Counted from the stretch's first letter, positions 47,809 through 57,217 are shown. The stretch is DNA of 64,000 nt from Rarobacter incanus (GCF_006715765.1 NZ_VFNV01000001.1:2108001-2172000), one strand, 5' to 3'. Program-made: numbers and translations. The notes: generated by a model not told the origin, from the letters alone.

Positions 47809-48666
47809 GTGATCGAATCCCGCACCGCAGCGCAGCCGCCGGACCGACTCCGCTTTGTGCGCACGGCGGGGCAGCCTCGTCTCCTTGCGTTACTGCTTGT
47901 CGTGGTGCTGATTGCGGCCGCCTGCTTCGCTCTGGGGCGCTGGCAGTTTCATCGCGCCTTCGAACGCTCGCAGCTGGCCCAGCACCTCGCGGATACCGGC
48001 GGCGACGTGGCAGGCGCCAGGGCGATCGGCGACACCTTGGCACCGCAGCAGAAGTTCCCGGGAGACTTGGTCGGGACCACGGTGACGGCGACCGGGACCT
48101 TTGAACCACGGCGCTTCTACGTCGAGGGCCGGGCGGTTGGTGGCAAGGTCGGCTACGTGGTGATGGCGGGCCTGCGCATCAGCGACGATGGGGTCGGTGG
48201 TGCGTCCTGGGCGGGCTTGAGCGGCCAACCGGTGCTTCCCGTCGCGTTGGGGTGGGCCGCGACGCTCGCCGAGGCCACGGCGGCCCAGCCGCCCACCGGA
48301 CCTGTCAGCGTGGTCGCGTACCTGCAGGGCGGGGAGCAGGCGGGGCAGGCTCCGAACGCGGACGGCGTCATCGATTCGATCAGCTCGACCTTGCTCCTGG
48401 GGCAGTGGGGCGGGCCGATCTACTCGGCCTACGGCGTGCTGCTCGATTCGACCCCCGCCGCGGCGGTGGGGCTGACACCCCTGCCGCGCCCGCAACTCGA
48501 CGGCGGCGAGGACCAGGCCAACATGAGGAACCTGTTCTACGCGATCGAGTGGTGGGTCTTTGGCGGGTTCGCCGTTGCGCTGTGGATCCGGGTGGTGCGC
48601 GACGAATCGCGTGCGGGATCGGCGGCGCCGACCCTCGACGACGTGATTGCGCGCGGCGCGGCCTAG
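47809..48666 (+). CDS. SURF1 family protein
   Basis: 285 residues with two membrane helices, one near the N-terminus (LLALLLVVVLIAAACFALG) and one near the C-terminus (LFYAIEWWVFGGFAVALWIR), and an external loop between. FALGRWQFHRAFERSQL and VTATGTFEPRRFYVEGRAV are SURF1 blocks, and the second helix with its YAIEWW is characteristic. SURF1 helps insert haem into cytochrome c oxidase, which implies aerobic respiration. Stands alone after xfp, in divergent orientation. Confidence 0.88.
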   Translation: MIESRTAAQPPDRLRFVRTAGQPRLLALLLVVVLIAAACFALGRWQFHRAFERSQLAQHLADTGGDVAGARAIGDTLAPQQKFPGDLVGTTVTATGTFEPRRFYVEGRAVGGKVGYVVMAGLRISDDGVGGASWAGLSGQPVLPVALGWAATLAEATAAQPPTGPVSVVAYLQGGEQAGQAPNADGVIDSISSTLLLGQWGGPIYSAYGVLLDSTPAAAVGLTPLPRPQLDGGEDQANMRNLFYAIEWWVFGGFAVALWIRVVRDESRAGSAAPTLDDVIARGAA

Positions 48667-48774
48667 CCGCCCGGTGCCGGTGCCTGAATTGTGAGAGGGT
48701 ATCGACTCTGCGCGGCAGATTTGTGATACTGGTCACGGGTGATTTGTGCGGTTTGTGGCGGACGGGAGCAGCAA

Positions 48775-49536
48775 ATGGGCATCGCATCGCGTCCTGGCGG
48801 CGTCGCACGGGCGCGCCTCGTTTCTTTGCTTTGTGCCGTGGCGCTTGGGTTGGCTTGCATAGTTCCGACGAGCGCCGCCGCCGCCGTTTCGGCCGATTCC
48901 GGGCGCGCCGCTTTGGTGAAGAAGCTGAACTCCCTGCGGGAGTCGCGGGGGATCAAGAAGCTGCGAAGCAACTCGAAACTCGACCAGGTCGCCCAGCGGT
49001 GGGCCCAGAAGATGTCGGCGAAGGACAAGCTGGAACACAACCCGTCCTTGCGAACCCAGATCCCTGCGGGATGGCGATCATTCGGCGAGAACGTCGGCTG
49101 GGCCATCGGATTCAAGTCCAATCCGGCGCAGATTCACCGTGGGTGGGTCCAATCGCCGCCGCACTACCAGAACATGGTCAACGCCAGCTTCACCGACGTC
49201 GGAATCGGCTACTACGAGGTCGACGGAATCGGCGCCTACGCCGTGCAGGTGTTCGGGACGTACCCGACAAGGACCGCCGCTGTTCCCAGCCTGAAAAAAA
49301 TATCGCGCAAGACCGCCAGGGCCAGGATCAAGGTCAAGATCAGAATCACGGGCAAGAATCTCACCAAGGTCACACGGGTCACGGTCGGCAAGAAGCGCGC
49401 CAGGATCGTCAAGCGGAAAGGGACGCTGCTGGTCGTGACGGTCACGGTTGCGAAACCAACGAAGGCGTATGTGCGCTTGCACTGGTCCGGGGGCGCGACC
49501 CCGAAGTCCGCGCGCAGCGCTATCAGGTTCCGATAG
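48775..49536 (+). CDS. Secreted CAP (SCP/PR1-like) domain protein with basic tail
   Basis: 253 residues. ATG 48775 follows GGGAG and opens a signal peptide (VSLLCAVALGLACIVPTSA). The CAP domain (~45-165) shows LNSLRESRGIKKLRSN, SFGENVGWAIG, HRGWVQSPPHYQNMVN and IGYYEVDGIGAYAVQVF, with the GEN and SPPH motifs intact. The last ~80 residues are rich in Lys and Arg with alternating beta-strand patterning (RIKVKIRITGKNLTKVTRVT). Function of bacterial CAP proteins is largely unknown. The tail recalls those of the three glucanases. Confidence 0.88.
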   Translation: MGIASRPGGVARARLVSLLCAVALGLACIVPTSAAAAVSADSGRAALVKKLNSLRESRGIKKLRSNSKLDQVAQRWAQKMSAKDKLEHNPSLRTQIPAGWRSFGENVGWAIGFKSNPAQIHRGWVQSPPHYQNMVNASFTDVGIGYYEVDGIGAYAVQVFGTYPTRTAAVPSLKKISRKTARARIKVKIRITGKNLTKVTRVTVGKKRARIVKRKGTLLVVTVTVAKPTKAYVRLHWSGGATPKSARSAIRFR

Positions 49537-49546
49537 CGCGGGGCGC

Positions 49547-49552
49547 TACGCT
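49547..49552 (+). promoter_or_regulatory. -10 hexamer TACGCT for the DUF3817 gene
   Basis: TACGCT, eight bases, ATG 49561, 11 bp after the CAP gene stop. Confidence 0.45.
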
Positions 49553-49560
49553 TGGGTGCC

Positions 49561-49980
49561 ATGACCGAACCCAGTGACACTTCAGCCACCGGAACACCGA
49601 CCAGCGATCCCGCGGACCTGGCCAAGGCGCAGGCCGTGATCGCGGCGGCGCGCGGGGCCACGACGCGTTATCGCGTCATGGCGTGGATCACCGGCGTCAT
49701 GCTGCTGGCATTGTGCGTCGAGATGATCCTCAAGTACCTGATGCACGCGGACGTTTCCGCGATCGCGTGGATCCCGTACGCCCACGGTTGGATCTTCGTT
49801 GTGTATCTGGTAACCGTATTCGACCTGTGGACAAAAATGAGGTGGTCGCTGGGGCGCCTCGCGACCATGGTTTTTTCCGGGGTGGTCCCGGTCATGAGCT
49901 TCGTGGTCGAAGCGCGAGTGCACCGCGACGCGGCCGCGAAAGCGGATGCCGCGCAACGCGTGATAGCGGGCCGGTCGTAA
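49561..49980 (+). CDS. DUF3817 membrane protein
   Basis: 139 residues. Three hydrophobic helices with [49 protein letters not shown] and [20 protein letters not shown], the order seen in DUF3817. In other actinobacteria this family is often next to guaA or guaB, as here. Function unknown. ATG 49561 is preferred on -10 spacing. Confidence 0.85.
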   Translation: MTEPSDTSATGTPTSDPADLAKAQAVIAAARGATTRYRVMAWITGVMLLALCVEMILKYLMHADVSAIAWIPYAHGWIFVVYLVTVFDLWTKMRWSLGRLATMVFSGVVPVMSFVVEARVHRDAAAKADAAQRVIAGRS

Positions 49981-49998
49981 CCTTTGCGCTTTGCCCAC

Positions 49999-50004
49999 TA
50001 TCCT
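49999..50004 (+). promoter_or_regulatory. -10 hexamer TATCCT for guaA
   Basis: TATCCT, seven bases, GTG 50012. This is the closest match to TATAAT in the set and supports GTG 50012 over an upstream in-frame start at 49991. Confidence 0.55.
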
Positions 50005-50011
50005 TGTGCCT

Positions 50012-51589
50012 GTGACTCAAACAGCACCTTCCCAGCCGCGACCGGTCCTGGTCATCGACTTCGGAGCGCAATACGCGCAGTTGATAGCCCGCAGGGTCCG
50101 TGAGGCCAACGTCTACTCCGAAATCGTGCCGCACACGGCGAGCGTTGCGGACATTATGGCGAAGAACCCGGCGGCGATCATTCTTTCCGGCGGGCCGTCC
50201 TCCGTGTATGCGGACGGTGCCCCGACCGTCGATCCGGCGCTCTTCGAGCAGGGCGTGCCGGTGCTCGGCATCTGCTACGGGTTCCAGGCGATGGCCGCGG
50301 CGCTCGGCGGCACGGTGGCGCAGACCGGACTGCGCGAATACGGGCGCACCCCGGTGGGTGTGTGCGAGGCCGGCGTCCTGCTGGCGGGAAGCCCCGCGCA
50401 GCAGCCGACCTGGATGAGCCACGGCGACGCCGTGCACGCGGCGCCTGCGGGATTCACCGTGCTTGCGTCTTCGCAGGGTGCGCCGGTTGCCGCGTTCGAG
50501 GACGACACCCGGCGGCTCTACGGCGTGCAGTGGCACCCCGAGGTGAAGCACTCCCCGTTCGGGCAGGACACTCTCACCAATTTCCTTTACAAGGGTGCGG
50601 GGTTGAGCCCTGACTGGACCCCCGGGAACGTCATCGCCGATCAGGTCGCCGCGATCAGGGCCCAGGTGGGCTCGTCCCGCGTCATTTGCGGGCTGTCTGG
50701 CGGCGTAGATTCCTCCGTCGCGGCGGCGCTGGTGCAGCGCGCGGTCGGCGACCAGCTGACGTGCGTGTTTGTCGATCACGGGTTATTGCGCCAGGGCGAG
50801 GCCGAGCAGGTGGAAAAGGACTTCGTCGCAGCCATCGGCGTGAAACTGGTCGTTGTCGACGCCAAGCAGAGATTCTTGGATGTGCTCGCGGGGGTTACCG
50901 AACCCGAGACCAAGCGCAAGATCATTGGCCGCGAATTCATTCGCGTATTCGAGGACGCAGCGCGCGATATCGTGGCCGATGCAGGCCAGGGCGGCGACGT
51001 GAAGTTCCTGGTGCAGGGGACGCTGTACCCCGACGTCGTGGAATCCGGCGGCGGTGAGGGAGCGGCAAACATCAAGAGCCACCACAACGTGGGCGGCCTG
51101 CCCGATGACTTGCAGTTCGAGCTGGTCGAACCGCTGCGCACCCTGTTCAAGGATGAGGTTCGTGCGGTGGGCATCGAATTGGGTGTGCCCGAGGACATCG
51201 TTTGGCGCCAGCCCTTCCCGGGGCCCGGATTGGGAATCCGGATCATCGGCGAGGTCACGGCCGACCGGCTCGACATCTTGCGTGCTGCCGATGCCATTGC
51301 CCGCGAGGAATTGACGAAGGCGGGCCTGGACCGCGACATTTGGCAGTGCCCGGTGGTTCTGCTGGCCGATGTGCGCAGCGTCGGCGTGCAGGGCGACGGG
51401 CGCACCTACGGGCATCCGATCGTGCTGCGGCCCGTGTCCAGCGAGGACGCGATGACCGCGGACTGGTCCCGGCTCCCTTACGACTTGCTTGCAGAAATCT
51501 CGAACAGGATCACTAACGAGGTGAGCGACGTCAACCGCGTCGTACTGGATGTCACCAGCAAGCCGCCGGGCACGATCGAGTGGGAATAG
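50012..51589 (+). CDS. guaA: GMP synthase (glutamine-hydrolysing)
   Basis: 525 residues. It aminates XMP to GMP. The class I amidotransferase domain (~1-195) has [20 protein letters not shown], the nucleophile in [10 protein letters not shown], and [11 protein letters not shown]. The ATP-pyrophosphatase domain has [19 protein letters not shown], and the dimerisation domain ends with the canonical KPPGTIEWE. Intact and full length. Confidence 0.97.
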   Translation: MTQTAPSQPRPVLVIDFGAQYAQLIARRVREANVYSEIVPHTASVADIMAKNPAAIILSGGPSSVYADGAPTVDPALFEQGVPVLGICYGFQAMAAALGGTVAQTGLREYGRTPVGVCEAGVLLAGSPAQQPTWMSHGDAVHAAPAGFTVLASSQGAPVAAFEDDTRRLYGVQWHPEVKHSPFGQDTLTNFLYKGAGLSPDWTPGNVIADQVAAIRAQVGSSRVICGLSGGVDSSVAAALVQRAVGDQLTCVFVDHGLLRQGEAEQVEKDFVAAIGVKLVVVDAKQRFLDVLAGVTEPETKRKIIGREFIRVFEDAARDIVADAGQGGDVKFLVQGTLYPDVVESGGGEGAANIKSHHNVGGLPDDLQFELVEPLRTLFKDEVRAVGIELGVPEDIVWRQPFPGPGLGIRIIGEVTADRLDILRAADAIAREELTKAGLDRDIWQCPVVLLADVRSVGVQGDGRTYGHPIVLRPVSSEDAMTADWSRLPYDLLAEISNRITNEVSDVNRVVLDVTSKPPGTIEWE

Positions 51590-51620
51590 CAACCAACGCA
51601 TCACTAACAAAGGAGTTCGC

Positions 51621-51905
51621 ATGACGCAGGGGCCCAACTATTACGACCCGAAGGAACTGTTCGGCCAGGACTACGACGGTAGCGACGAGGAACTGGAAGA
51701 GGACGGCGAAATCGAGATCGTTCCCTCCGAGGATGGGGATGGATTCGAAATTAACGGCCCAGTCCCGGCCATCTTGGACCTCTTCACCTCCGGGATCCTT
51801 GACATCGTCGAGCAGGCCGCCGACGACGGAGATTTCGATCCCGACACGGTTGCCACGGTCATCAAGGCAGTGGCGCAAATCCGCGAGGCAGTGGATCTGG
51901 ACTAA
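51621..51905 (+). CDS. Small acidic protein, unknown function
   Basis: 94 residues starting at ATG 51621 behind an excellent AAGGAG ribosome site. Residues ~1-45 are low-complexity acidic (GSDEELEEDGEIEIVPSED); the second half (PVPAILDLFTSGILDIVEQA) looks like an amphipathic helical pair. No membrane segment or signal. I do not recognise a family. It follows guaA by 31 bp and is closed by a hairpin, so it may be co-transcribed with guaA. Confidence 0.75.
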   Translation: MTQGPNYYDPKELFGQDYDGSDEELEEDGEIEIVPSEDGDGFEINGPVPAILDLFTSGILDIVEQAADDGDFDPDTVATVIKAVAQIREAVDLD

Positions 51906-51921
51906 ACGGATACATTGAACA

Positions 51922-51960
51922 CCTTGGCCCCCGGCGCGGCACACGCCCCGGGGGCCAAGG
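51922..51960 (+). terminator. Hairpin after the acidic-protein gene
   Basis: A 13-bp perfect stem (CCTTGGCCCCCGG with its complement) and a 13-nt loop, 16 bp past the stop. No T tract follows. Confidence 0.65.
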
Positions 51961-52022
51961 TATGCCTACGGTGGTTTAGTACATGTTCACCTGCAGGGGA
52001 CGCTGTCACCCGAGGAGCCACA

Positions 52023-53150
52023 ATGTCGAGTAAAGTCACCATCAACCACACAAAGGGAGTCAAGGTCGTTGGCCTGCTCATCATCATCATCGGTGCGGTG
52101 ATGATGGTCGCCGGCGTGGGGACCTACTGGCAGGTTTCCGCGCAGTTGCGTGCGGAAAAGATCACGGTCTCCGACGACGCGGACTTCTTGGCCGGATACC
52201 AGGTTGCTGGTCCCCTCACGGCCTACGCGCAGGCGGAAGTCATCAATAAGCACGCTCTTGCGGAATCCGACAACAAGACTTACGCGGAACTTGACCGCGA
52301 CGATCCGACGCGCGCGACCGTGATGAACGCATCCTTCCTGCGCGCGTCGCTGTTCACCTCGGTAGTCGCGTTTGGCGTTGCCGTTCTGGTGGCCGCGCTG
52401 GGCCTGATCTTCGTCTTCCTCGGGTGGACCCTGCGGCGCCTTGCGGGTGGGCCCGCGGTGGTAATCGAAACCTTTGACACCGCCTCCCCGGCTGGGCCCG
52501 TGCCCGTTGCCGATGCGACGCCGGTGTCGGCGGAGCCGGAGGCGGCTGAGGACCCGCTACCCACCCGCGCCTCGCGCAAATCGGTGCCCGCCGAACCGGC
52601 CCCGATCGACGCCGACGGCGCGCGCAGCGGCGCGACGGTAGCCGAGGCGCTGAGCCGTCACGCGCGTGGGCCCGCCACGACGCCGACCCCGGCCGTTGCC
52701 GGTACGGGTGCAGCCGTGCTTTCTGAAACCAGCCTTGGCGGGGCGGCCAATGGTGCAGCCGCGGATGCGCCTGCACCCGTCGCTCCGCAGGCACCCGTCG
52801 CTCCGCAGGCACCCGTCGCTCCGCAGGCACCCGTCGCTCCGCAGGCACCCGTCGCTTCGGAGGCACCGGCCGGGATCGTCCCCGCGCCCACCCCGGCGCC
52901 GGCCGAGGCCGCGGCGGCCCCCCGCATCCCGGTGGACCGGCCTGCCGATATCCAGGATTCGGCCCTGCTCGATCAGCAAGCCGCCGCGGCGGCGGTTGAA
53001 TCGGGTCCAACGGTTGTTTCACCCAAGATCCCGTCGTTCGACGAGGCAATTGCGGAGCAGTCGGAATCCCAGATTCCGGTGCCGCCGCGCGTCAGTTGGC
53101 AGTCGCCGGCCCAGCGAACAAGTGAGACTCCCGCAGCGGAGCAGGACTAG
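52023..53150 (+). CDS. Two-helix membrane protein with Ala/Pro-rich cytoplasmic tail
   Basis: 375 residues. ATG 52023 follows GAGGAG. Helix 1 is at ~14-38 (VVGLLIIIIGAVMMVAGVG), an outer loop of ~75 residues (WQVSAQLRAEKITVSDDADF), helix 2 at ~115-140 (VVAFGVAVLVAALGLIFVFL), then a ~230-residue disordered tail rich in Ala, Pro and Val with VAPQAP repeats. No enzymatic motif. Reminiscent of actinobacterial membrane proteins often misnamed LigA-like; I assign no function. Confidence 0.75.
   Translation: MSSKVTINHTKGVKVVGLLIIIIGAVMMVAGVGTYWQVSAQLRAEKITVSDDADFLAGYQVAGPLTAYAQAEVINKHALAESDNKTYAELDRDDPTRATVMNASFLRASLFTSVVAFGVAVLVAALGLIFVFLGWTLRRLAGGPAVVIETFDTASPAGPVPVADATPVSAEPEAAEDPLPTRASRKSVPAEPAPIDADGARSGATVAEALSRHARGPATTPTPAVAGTGAAVLSETSLGGAANGAAADAPAPVAPQAPVAPQAPVAPQAPVAPQAPVASEAPAGIVPAPTPAPAEAAAAPRIPVDRPADIQDSALLDQQAAAAAVESGPTVVSPKIPSFDEAIAEQSESQIPVPPRVSWQSPAQRTSETPAAEQD
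52773..52862 (+). repeat. Coding 18-nt tandem repeat (VAPQAP)
   Basis: Four near-identical copies of CACCCGTCGCTCCGCAGG and a diverged fifth, encoding VAPQAP in the tail of the membrane protein. Confidence 0.9.
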
Positions 53151-53265
53151 GCCGGGCTACCGCGCCTCGGTGATCCTCGGGTGAGGTGTCCGGAGACCGC
53201 CTACCCGCCGGTGGCCGATTCCGGTGTTGCTACGAGCGACTGTGCTGCTGCTCGGTCAGCGGTTT

Positions 53266-53286
53266 GACGAGGGGGTTGGTCTCGTC
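53266..53286 (+). terminator. Possible terminator with T-rich tail
   Basis: GACGAG and CTCGTC form a 6-bp stem with a 9-nt loop followed by CTTTCTTGCTT, between the two convergent membrane-protein genes. Confidence 0.5.
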
Positions 53287-53296
53287 CTTTCTTGCT

Positions 53297-53704
53297 TCAG
53301 GATGTGTGCCTGAGGGCGGGCGCAATCGCGGCCACGACCAGCGCTATGCCGGCTCCCGCCAGTGCGATGGCAAGCGCCGTTGTGCCGTTGAAATGTGCCC
53401 CCGCCCCCCACGCGATGGTCGCCACGCCGAGGCAAAGAATGAGGGCACCCCACACCACTGAGGTGACCCGCGGGCCCCTCTTGTACGGCTCGGTGCGGGG
53501 CGCAGCGGGAACGCCCAGGCCGGAAGGGAAGTGTGCCTCGCCGGCGGCGTGCGGCTCGGCAGGTGCGGCGGATTGGCCGGGCTCGTGCGTGACGGTGGGT
53601 TCGCCGGGCTCGTTCGCGACGGTAGGTTCGCCGGGCTCGTGCTGCCTTGCCGGATCGCTGACGTCGCTGTGCTGGGTGGGCCCGTTGGGCTGGTCCTGAG
53701 TCAT
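53297..53704 (-). CDS. Small membrane protein with EPGEPTV repeats
   Basis: 135 residues. The first ~75 are hydrophilic with repeated EPGEPTV units; the last ~60 hold two helices (SVVWGALILCLGVATIAWGA and ALAIALAGAGIALVVAAIAP). ATG 53704 overlaps the PspC gene stop (ATGA), so it is translationally coupled to it and probably part of the envelope-stress unit. No family recognised. Confidence 0.72.
   Translation of the reverse strand: MTQDQPNGPTQHSDVSDPARQHEPGEPTVANEPGEPTVTHEPGQSAAPAEPHAAGEAHFPSGLGVPAAPRTEPYKRGPRVTSVVWGALILCLGVATIAWGAGAHFNGTTALAIALAGAGIALVVAAIAPALRHTS
53579..53643 (-). repeat. Coding 27-nt repeat (HEPGEPTVA units)
   Basis: Two full and one partial copy of a 27-nt unit around CGGGCTCGT...GACGGTGGGTTCGC, encoding the Glu/Pro repeats of the small membrane protein. 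Confidence 0.8.
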
Positions 53705-55125
53705 TTCTTTTCCTTGATCGTAATGTTGCTCATCGTTGACGAGATATCGATGCGCAGGCGCACGGGGCTTCCTGCCTGCGCGGTCGGGGTGGTCACCGTG
53801 CCTCCGTGCGAAAGGTCGGCGTCAAGGAAATCGTCTTCGCCTGCGGCGGATTCCCACACGACGTCGCTCATGGTCGTTTTGCCGGCAAGTGATGCAGCGA
53901 TCCCTGGTGGGACAAGGATCGTGACGTTGGACATGACCACCCGCACGGGCACGGTTGTCGCGGTCTCGGTGCCGAAATCGACGTCCCGCAGATCTACGGT
54001 GCCCTCGCTGGCGACGAACACAAATCCGCCCGCCACATCGCCGGTGTGTGCCGGCGAGTACGAACTGGATGCGAAGGTCGTCACCCGCGCTTGTTCCATG
54101 CCCGCGCGCACCTGACCCCAACCCGATAGCGGCCCGGCAACAATGAGAACGAGCACAATCACCCACCCCAAACCGCTGGTCTTGCGGCCGGTCAATCCGG
54201 CGATCAACATCGTCAGTCCGGCGATGACAAGCACGGTCCCGGCGGCGATCGCTACGATGTCACCGGAAATGACTCCCTGCTGGTGCGCTCCGATCACGGC
54301 GGCCACGGCGATCAACATCACACCGATGACGCCTGCGACTACCGCGCCCGGTACCCGCCGCCACCGCGGCTTGGGTGCCTTCACCGTCGCCGGGGGGACG
54401 GGTGCGGCCGGGGGCGCGGGTGGGCCGTATTGCGGACCGTCGGGCGCGGCCGGGGGCGCAGCAGGAGTGCGGCCGGTGGCGGCCCGCGCGGTGGGGTCGG
54501 CGCTTGCGGGGGGCTGCTGCTGCGGCGGCGGGGCACTCGTCGCGAATGTCGGGGCGGTTGCGGTTGGATATGCGCCCGCCGCGGTGGGCGCGGCGGATGG
54601 CCATCGCGTTCCCGGGCCGGGTCCTTGCGCATGGGGCGAGCTGGCGTAGCCCTGGCGCGCCGCGCGGGCACGCTGGACGCTGTTGACGATGAACACGGCG
54701 GTTCCCGCGACGATCGCGACGGACAGCACCGTGCTCGCGAACCCGAAGGGCCAGGCCCAGGGCTGCCCCGGCAGCCCCGTCACGGCCCATCCGCCGCCCC
54801 ACAAAAGACCCACCGCGGGTACCGCAAGGACGCCGATGTAGGCGTTGTCCCATTTCCCGGCCAGCAGTTCTTCGGCCAAGATCCGGCCGCTGCGGGCATC
54901 GGGCAGCAGGGCCCACGCCACCGCGTATGCCAGGGGGCCTATACCGGTAAAGATCACCACGACGAGCGCGATGGCGCGCGCCAGCGCCGGGTCAAGGTTC
55001 CAGCGGGCGCCGATGCCCGATGCGACCCCGGCGATCCAGCGATCGTCGGACCTTTCGATTTTCATGTCGCGTATGGCCGCGAAGAAGCCGCCGGTCGAAC
55101 CGGGGCCTGTCTGGTTCGTGTTCAT
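53701..55125 (-). CDS. PspC domain membrane protein with LiaF/DUF4097-like C-terminus
   Basis: 474 residues. An N-terminal PspC domain (~20-80; ERSDDRWIAGVASGIGARWN, GIGPLAYAVAWALLPD), further membrane helices, a Pro/Ala-rich stretch (~155-255), then two to three helices, and a C-terminal beta-rich region (~375-474) with VDLRDVDFGTETATTVPVRV and VVMSNVTILVPPGIA, the ladder typical of LiaF/DUF4097 sensors. Likely an envelope-stress sensor. Divergent from the PspC histidine kinase. Confidence 0.85.
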   Translation of the reverse strand: MNTNQTGPGSTGGFFAAIRDMKIERSDDRWIAGVASGIGARWNLDPALARAIALVVVIFTGIGPLAYAVAWALLPDARSGRILAEELLAGKWDNAYIGVLAVPAVGLLWGGGWAVTGLPGQPWAWPFGFASTVLSVAIVAGTAVFIVNSVQRARAARQGYASSPHAQGPGPGTRWPSAAPTAAGAYPTATAPTFATSAPPPQQQPPASADPTARAATGRTPAAPPAAPDGPQYGPPAPPAAPVPPATVKAPKPRWRRVPGAVVAGVIGVMLIAVAAVIGAHQQGVISGDIVAIAAGTVLVIAGLTMLIAGLTGRKTSGLGWVIVLVLIVAGPLSGWGQVRAGMEQARVTTFASSSYSPAHTGDVAGGFVFVASEGTVDLRDVDFGTETATTVPVRVVMSNVTILVPPGIAASLAGKTTMSDVVWESAAGEDDFLDADLSHGGTVTTPTAQAGSPVRLRIDISSTMSNITIKEKK

Positions 55126-55281
55126 GGTTTCATCCTGCGGCCCGCAACGGCCTTGCGGTATCGGGAACTACCCTGAATTGTCCCTGAACGGGTGCGCCCG
55201 CACCTGGGGTGGAACCCGGAATTACTCACCGGGGCCCGGTATTTGCTCGCCCGCGTCCAGGGTTCGTGGAACGATGGTGGC

Positions 55282-56559
55282 GTGCCCGTTCAATCCTCCC
55301 CAAAGGCGCCTACGACCAGGCTGCCGCTGCGCCGCATCGAGCGCGGCCGCATTGCGGCGGGCGTGTGCCGGGGGCTGGCGGCGCACCTGGATCAACCCGT
55401 CCAACGCATTCGGTTGGCGATGATCGGCCTTGCGGTCTTCGGCGGCGTCGGCGTGGTCCTGTACCTGTTCTTGTGGTTGACGGTGCCGGTCGGGGACCCC
55501 GCACTGGACGCGCGGCAGGGCGCCGATCTTCAGCGCGCCCGCGGCGCACGCGAACTCGTTGAGCGAGTCGCCGCGAGCCGGTGGCAGGGAGTGTCTGTCG
55601 CGAATGCTGCCGTCGGGGTGCTGCTGGTCGTTATCGCGGTCATGCTCATCGGGCGCCCCGTTCCCGAACGCTTGGCGCAGTGGCTGCTGCCCGTCTTCAT
55701 CGTCGCCGCGGGGGCATTGCTGACATGGTCACAGCTTGACCAGAGCCAGCGTCAGCGATTCTTGGGGAATACGGATGCGGCAACCGGCAGGTGGGGCGCG
55801 GTCAGGTTCGTCGCGGGGATTGCCCTAGTCATCGCCGGGGTGCTTGCCTTCGTTGGGCGGGGATCTAGCCCCGCCGTCGCCCTCGGCGGCGCGGTGGCGG
55901 CGATCGCGGTGTTGGCGGGCGTGGCCTTGGTGCTTGCGCCCTGGTGGCTGCGCCTGCTCAGGGATCTGGCCCAGGAGCGCGCCGCCCGCGAACGCGCCGA
56001 CGAGAGGGCGGACATCGCGGCCCACCTGCATGATTCGGTACTACAGACCCTTGCACTGATACAGCGGAATGCGGGGGACGGGGTGCTCGTCGGTAAACTA
56101 GCGCGGACCCAGGAACGCGAACTGCGCGGCTGGCTTTACCGCGATGAGGCCCCGAGCGGCACGTCGGTGGCCGCAGAAATCCGCGGCGTATGTGAGGAAA
56201 TCGAGGACGAGTTCGCCGTCGCCGTTGACCTGGTCACCGTGGGGGACACGGCTCCGGACGCACGCAGCGGCGCCCTGCTGCAGGCGACCGGGGAGGCGCT
56301 GAAGAACGCCGTGCGGCACGGCAAACCCCCGGTCACCGTGTATTTTGAGGCCGCCCCCACCCACCTCGAGGTGTCGGTGCAAGATCGCGGTGAGGGATTC
56401 GACGTGGATGCCATTGCGCAGGACCGCTTTGGCGTGCGGCAATCGATCGTGGGGCGCATTGAGCGGCGCGGTGGCAACGTTCTCATAAGACAACGCGGGG
56501 ATGGGGGAACTGAGGTGCGGATGAGTATTCCGCGGGGCGAGGAGGCCGAAGGTGAGTGA
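55282..56559 (+). CDS. PspC-fused sensor histidine kinase
   Basis: 425 residues from GTG 55282. PspC domain at ~10-75 (RIERGRIAAGVCRGLAAHLD, LYLFLWLTVPVGDP), four or more membrane helices, then a NarL-type kinase core: phospho-acceptor His in IAAHLHDSVLQTLALIQR (~residue 250), N-box ATGEALKNAVRHGKPP, and QDRGEGFDVDAI as the ATP-binding G box. The order is that of actinobacterial PspC kinases. Its stop overlaps the regulator gene by 8 bp, so they form a two-component pair. Confidence 0.9.
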   Translation: MPVQSSPKAPTTRLPLRRIERGRIAAGVCRGLAAHLDQPVQRIRLAMIGLAVFGGVGVVLYLFLWLTVPVGDPALDARQGADLQRARGARELVERVAASRWQGVSVANAAVGVLLVVIAVMLIGRPVPERLAQWLLPVFIVAAGALLTWSQLDQSQRQRFLGNTDAATGRWGAVRFVAGIALVIAGVLAFVGRGSSPAVALGGAVAAIAVLAGVALVLAPWWLRLLRDLAQERAARERADERADIAAHLHDSVLQTLALIQRNAGDGVLVGKLARTQERELRGWLYRDEAPSGTSVAAEIRGVCEEIEDEFAVAVDLVTVGDTAPDARSGALLQATGEALKNAVRHGKPPVTVYFEAAPTHLEVSVQDRGEGFDVDAIAQDRFGVRQSIVGRIERRGGNVLIRQRGDGGTEVRMSIPRGEEAEGE

Positions 56560-57217
56560 GTCGTTGCGTCTGGTGGTGGTGGATGACCACGCCATGTTCC
56601 GGGCGGGGGTCGTGTCGTTGCTGCCCGATGATTTCGAGGTGGTGGGTCAGGCCGCCGACGTCGAAAGCGCGATCGCGATCATCGGTGAGACCGCCCCGGA
56701 CGTCGTGCTGCTCGACGTGCATCTGCCCGGTGGGGCCGGCGGTGGGGGAGCGGAGGTCGCCGCAGCGGTTGCCGCGACGCGATCCCCCGGCGGTGCTGAC
56801 GTCCGGATGCTCGCCCTGTCGGTTTCGGATGCCGCGCAGGACGTCGTGTCGGTGATCAGGGCGGGGGCGCGCGGGTACGTGACTAAATCGATCGAACCCG
56901 TCGCACTGGCCGACGCTATCCGGCGGGTAGCCGCCGGTGACGCAGTGTTCTCCCCGATGCTCGCGGGGTTTGTCCTGGATTCCTTCGGTTCGCAGCCGGT
57001 TGTGCCCGAGAGGGACGCGGAACTAGATCGGCTCAGCGCCCGCGAGCAGGAGGTCATGCGCCTGATCGCCCGCGGATATTCCTACCGCGAGGTTGCTGGC
57101 GACCTGTTCATCTCCGTCAAGACGGTGGAAACGCATGTATCGGCCGTGCTGCGCAAGCTGCAACTGTCGTCCCGCCACGAAATCACCAGGTGGGCCGCCG
57201 CACGGCGGCTGTTGTAG
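56552..57217 (+). CDS. NarL/FixJ-family response regulator
   Basis: 221 residues. Receiver domain with LVVVDDHAMFRAGVVSLL, the phospho-Asp in VVLLDVHLPGG (about residue 54), and Lys in GYVTKSIEP. LuxR-type helix-turn-helix at the C-terminus (LSAREQEVMRLIARGYSYRE, SVKTVETHVSAVLRKL). Receives phosphate from the overlapping PspC kinase. Probable targets include the divergent PspC gene, by inference. Confidence 0.93.
   Translation: MSESLRLVVVDDHAMFRAGVVSLLPDDFEVVGQAADVESAIAIIGETAPDVVLLDVHLPGGAGGGGAEVAAAVAATRSPGGADVRMLALSVSDAAQDVVSVIRAGARGYVTKSIEPVALADAIRRVAAGDAVFSPMLAGFVLDSFGSQPVVPERDAELDRLSAREQEVMRLIARGYSYREVAGDLFISVKTVETHVSAVLRKLQLSSRHEITRWAAARRLL

Noticed and set aside
46863-48104. 413-residue plus-strand open frame
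   Set aside because: Antisense of xfp and then out of frame with the SURF1 gene.
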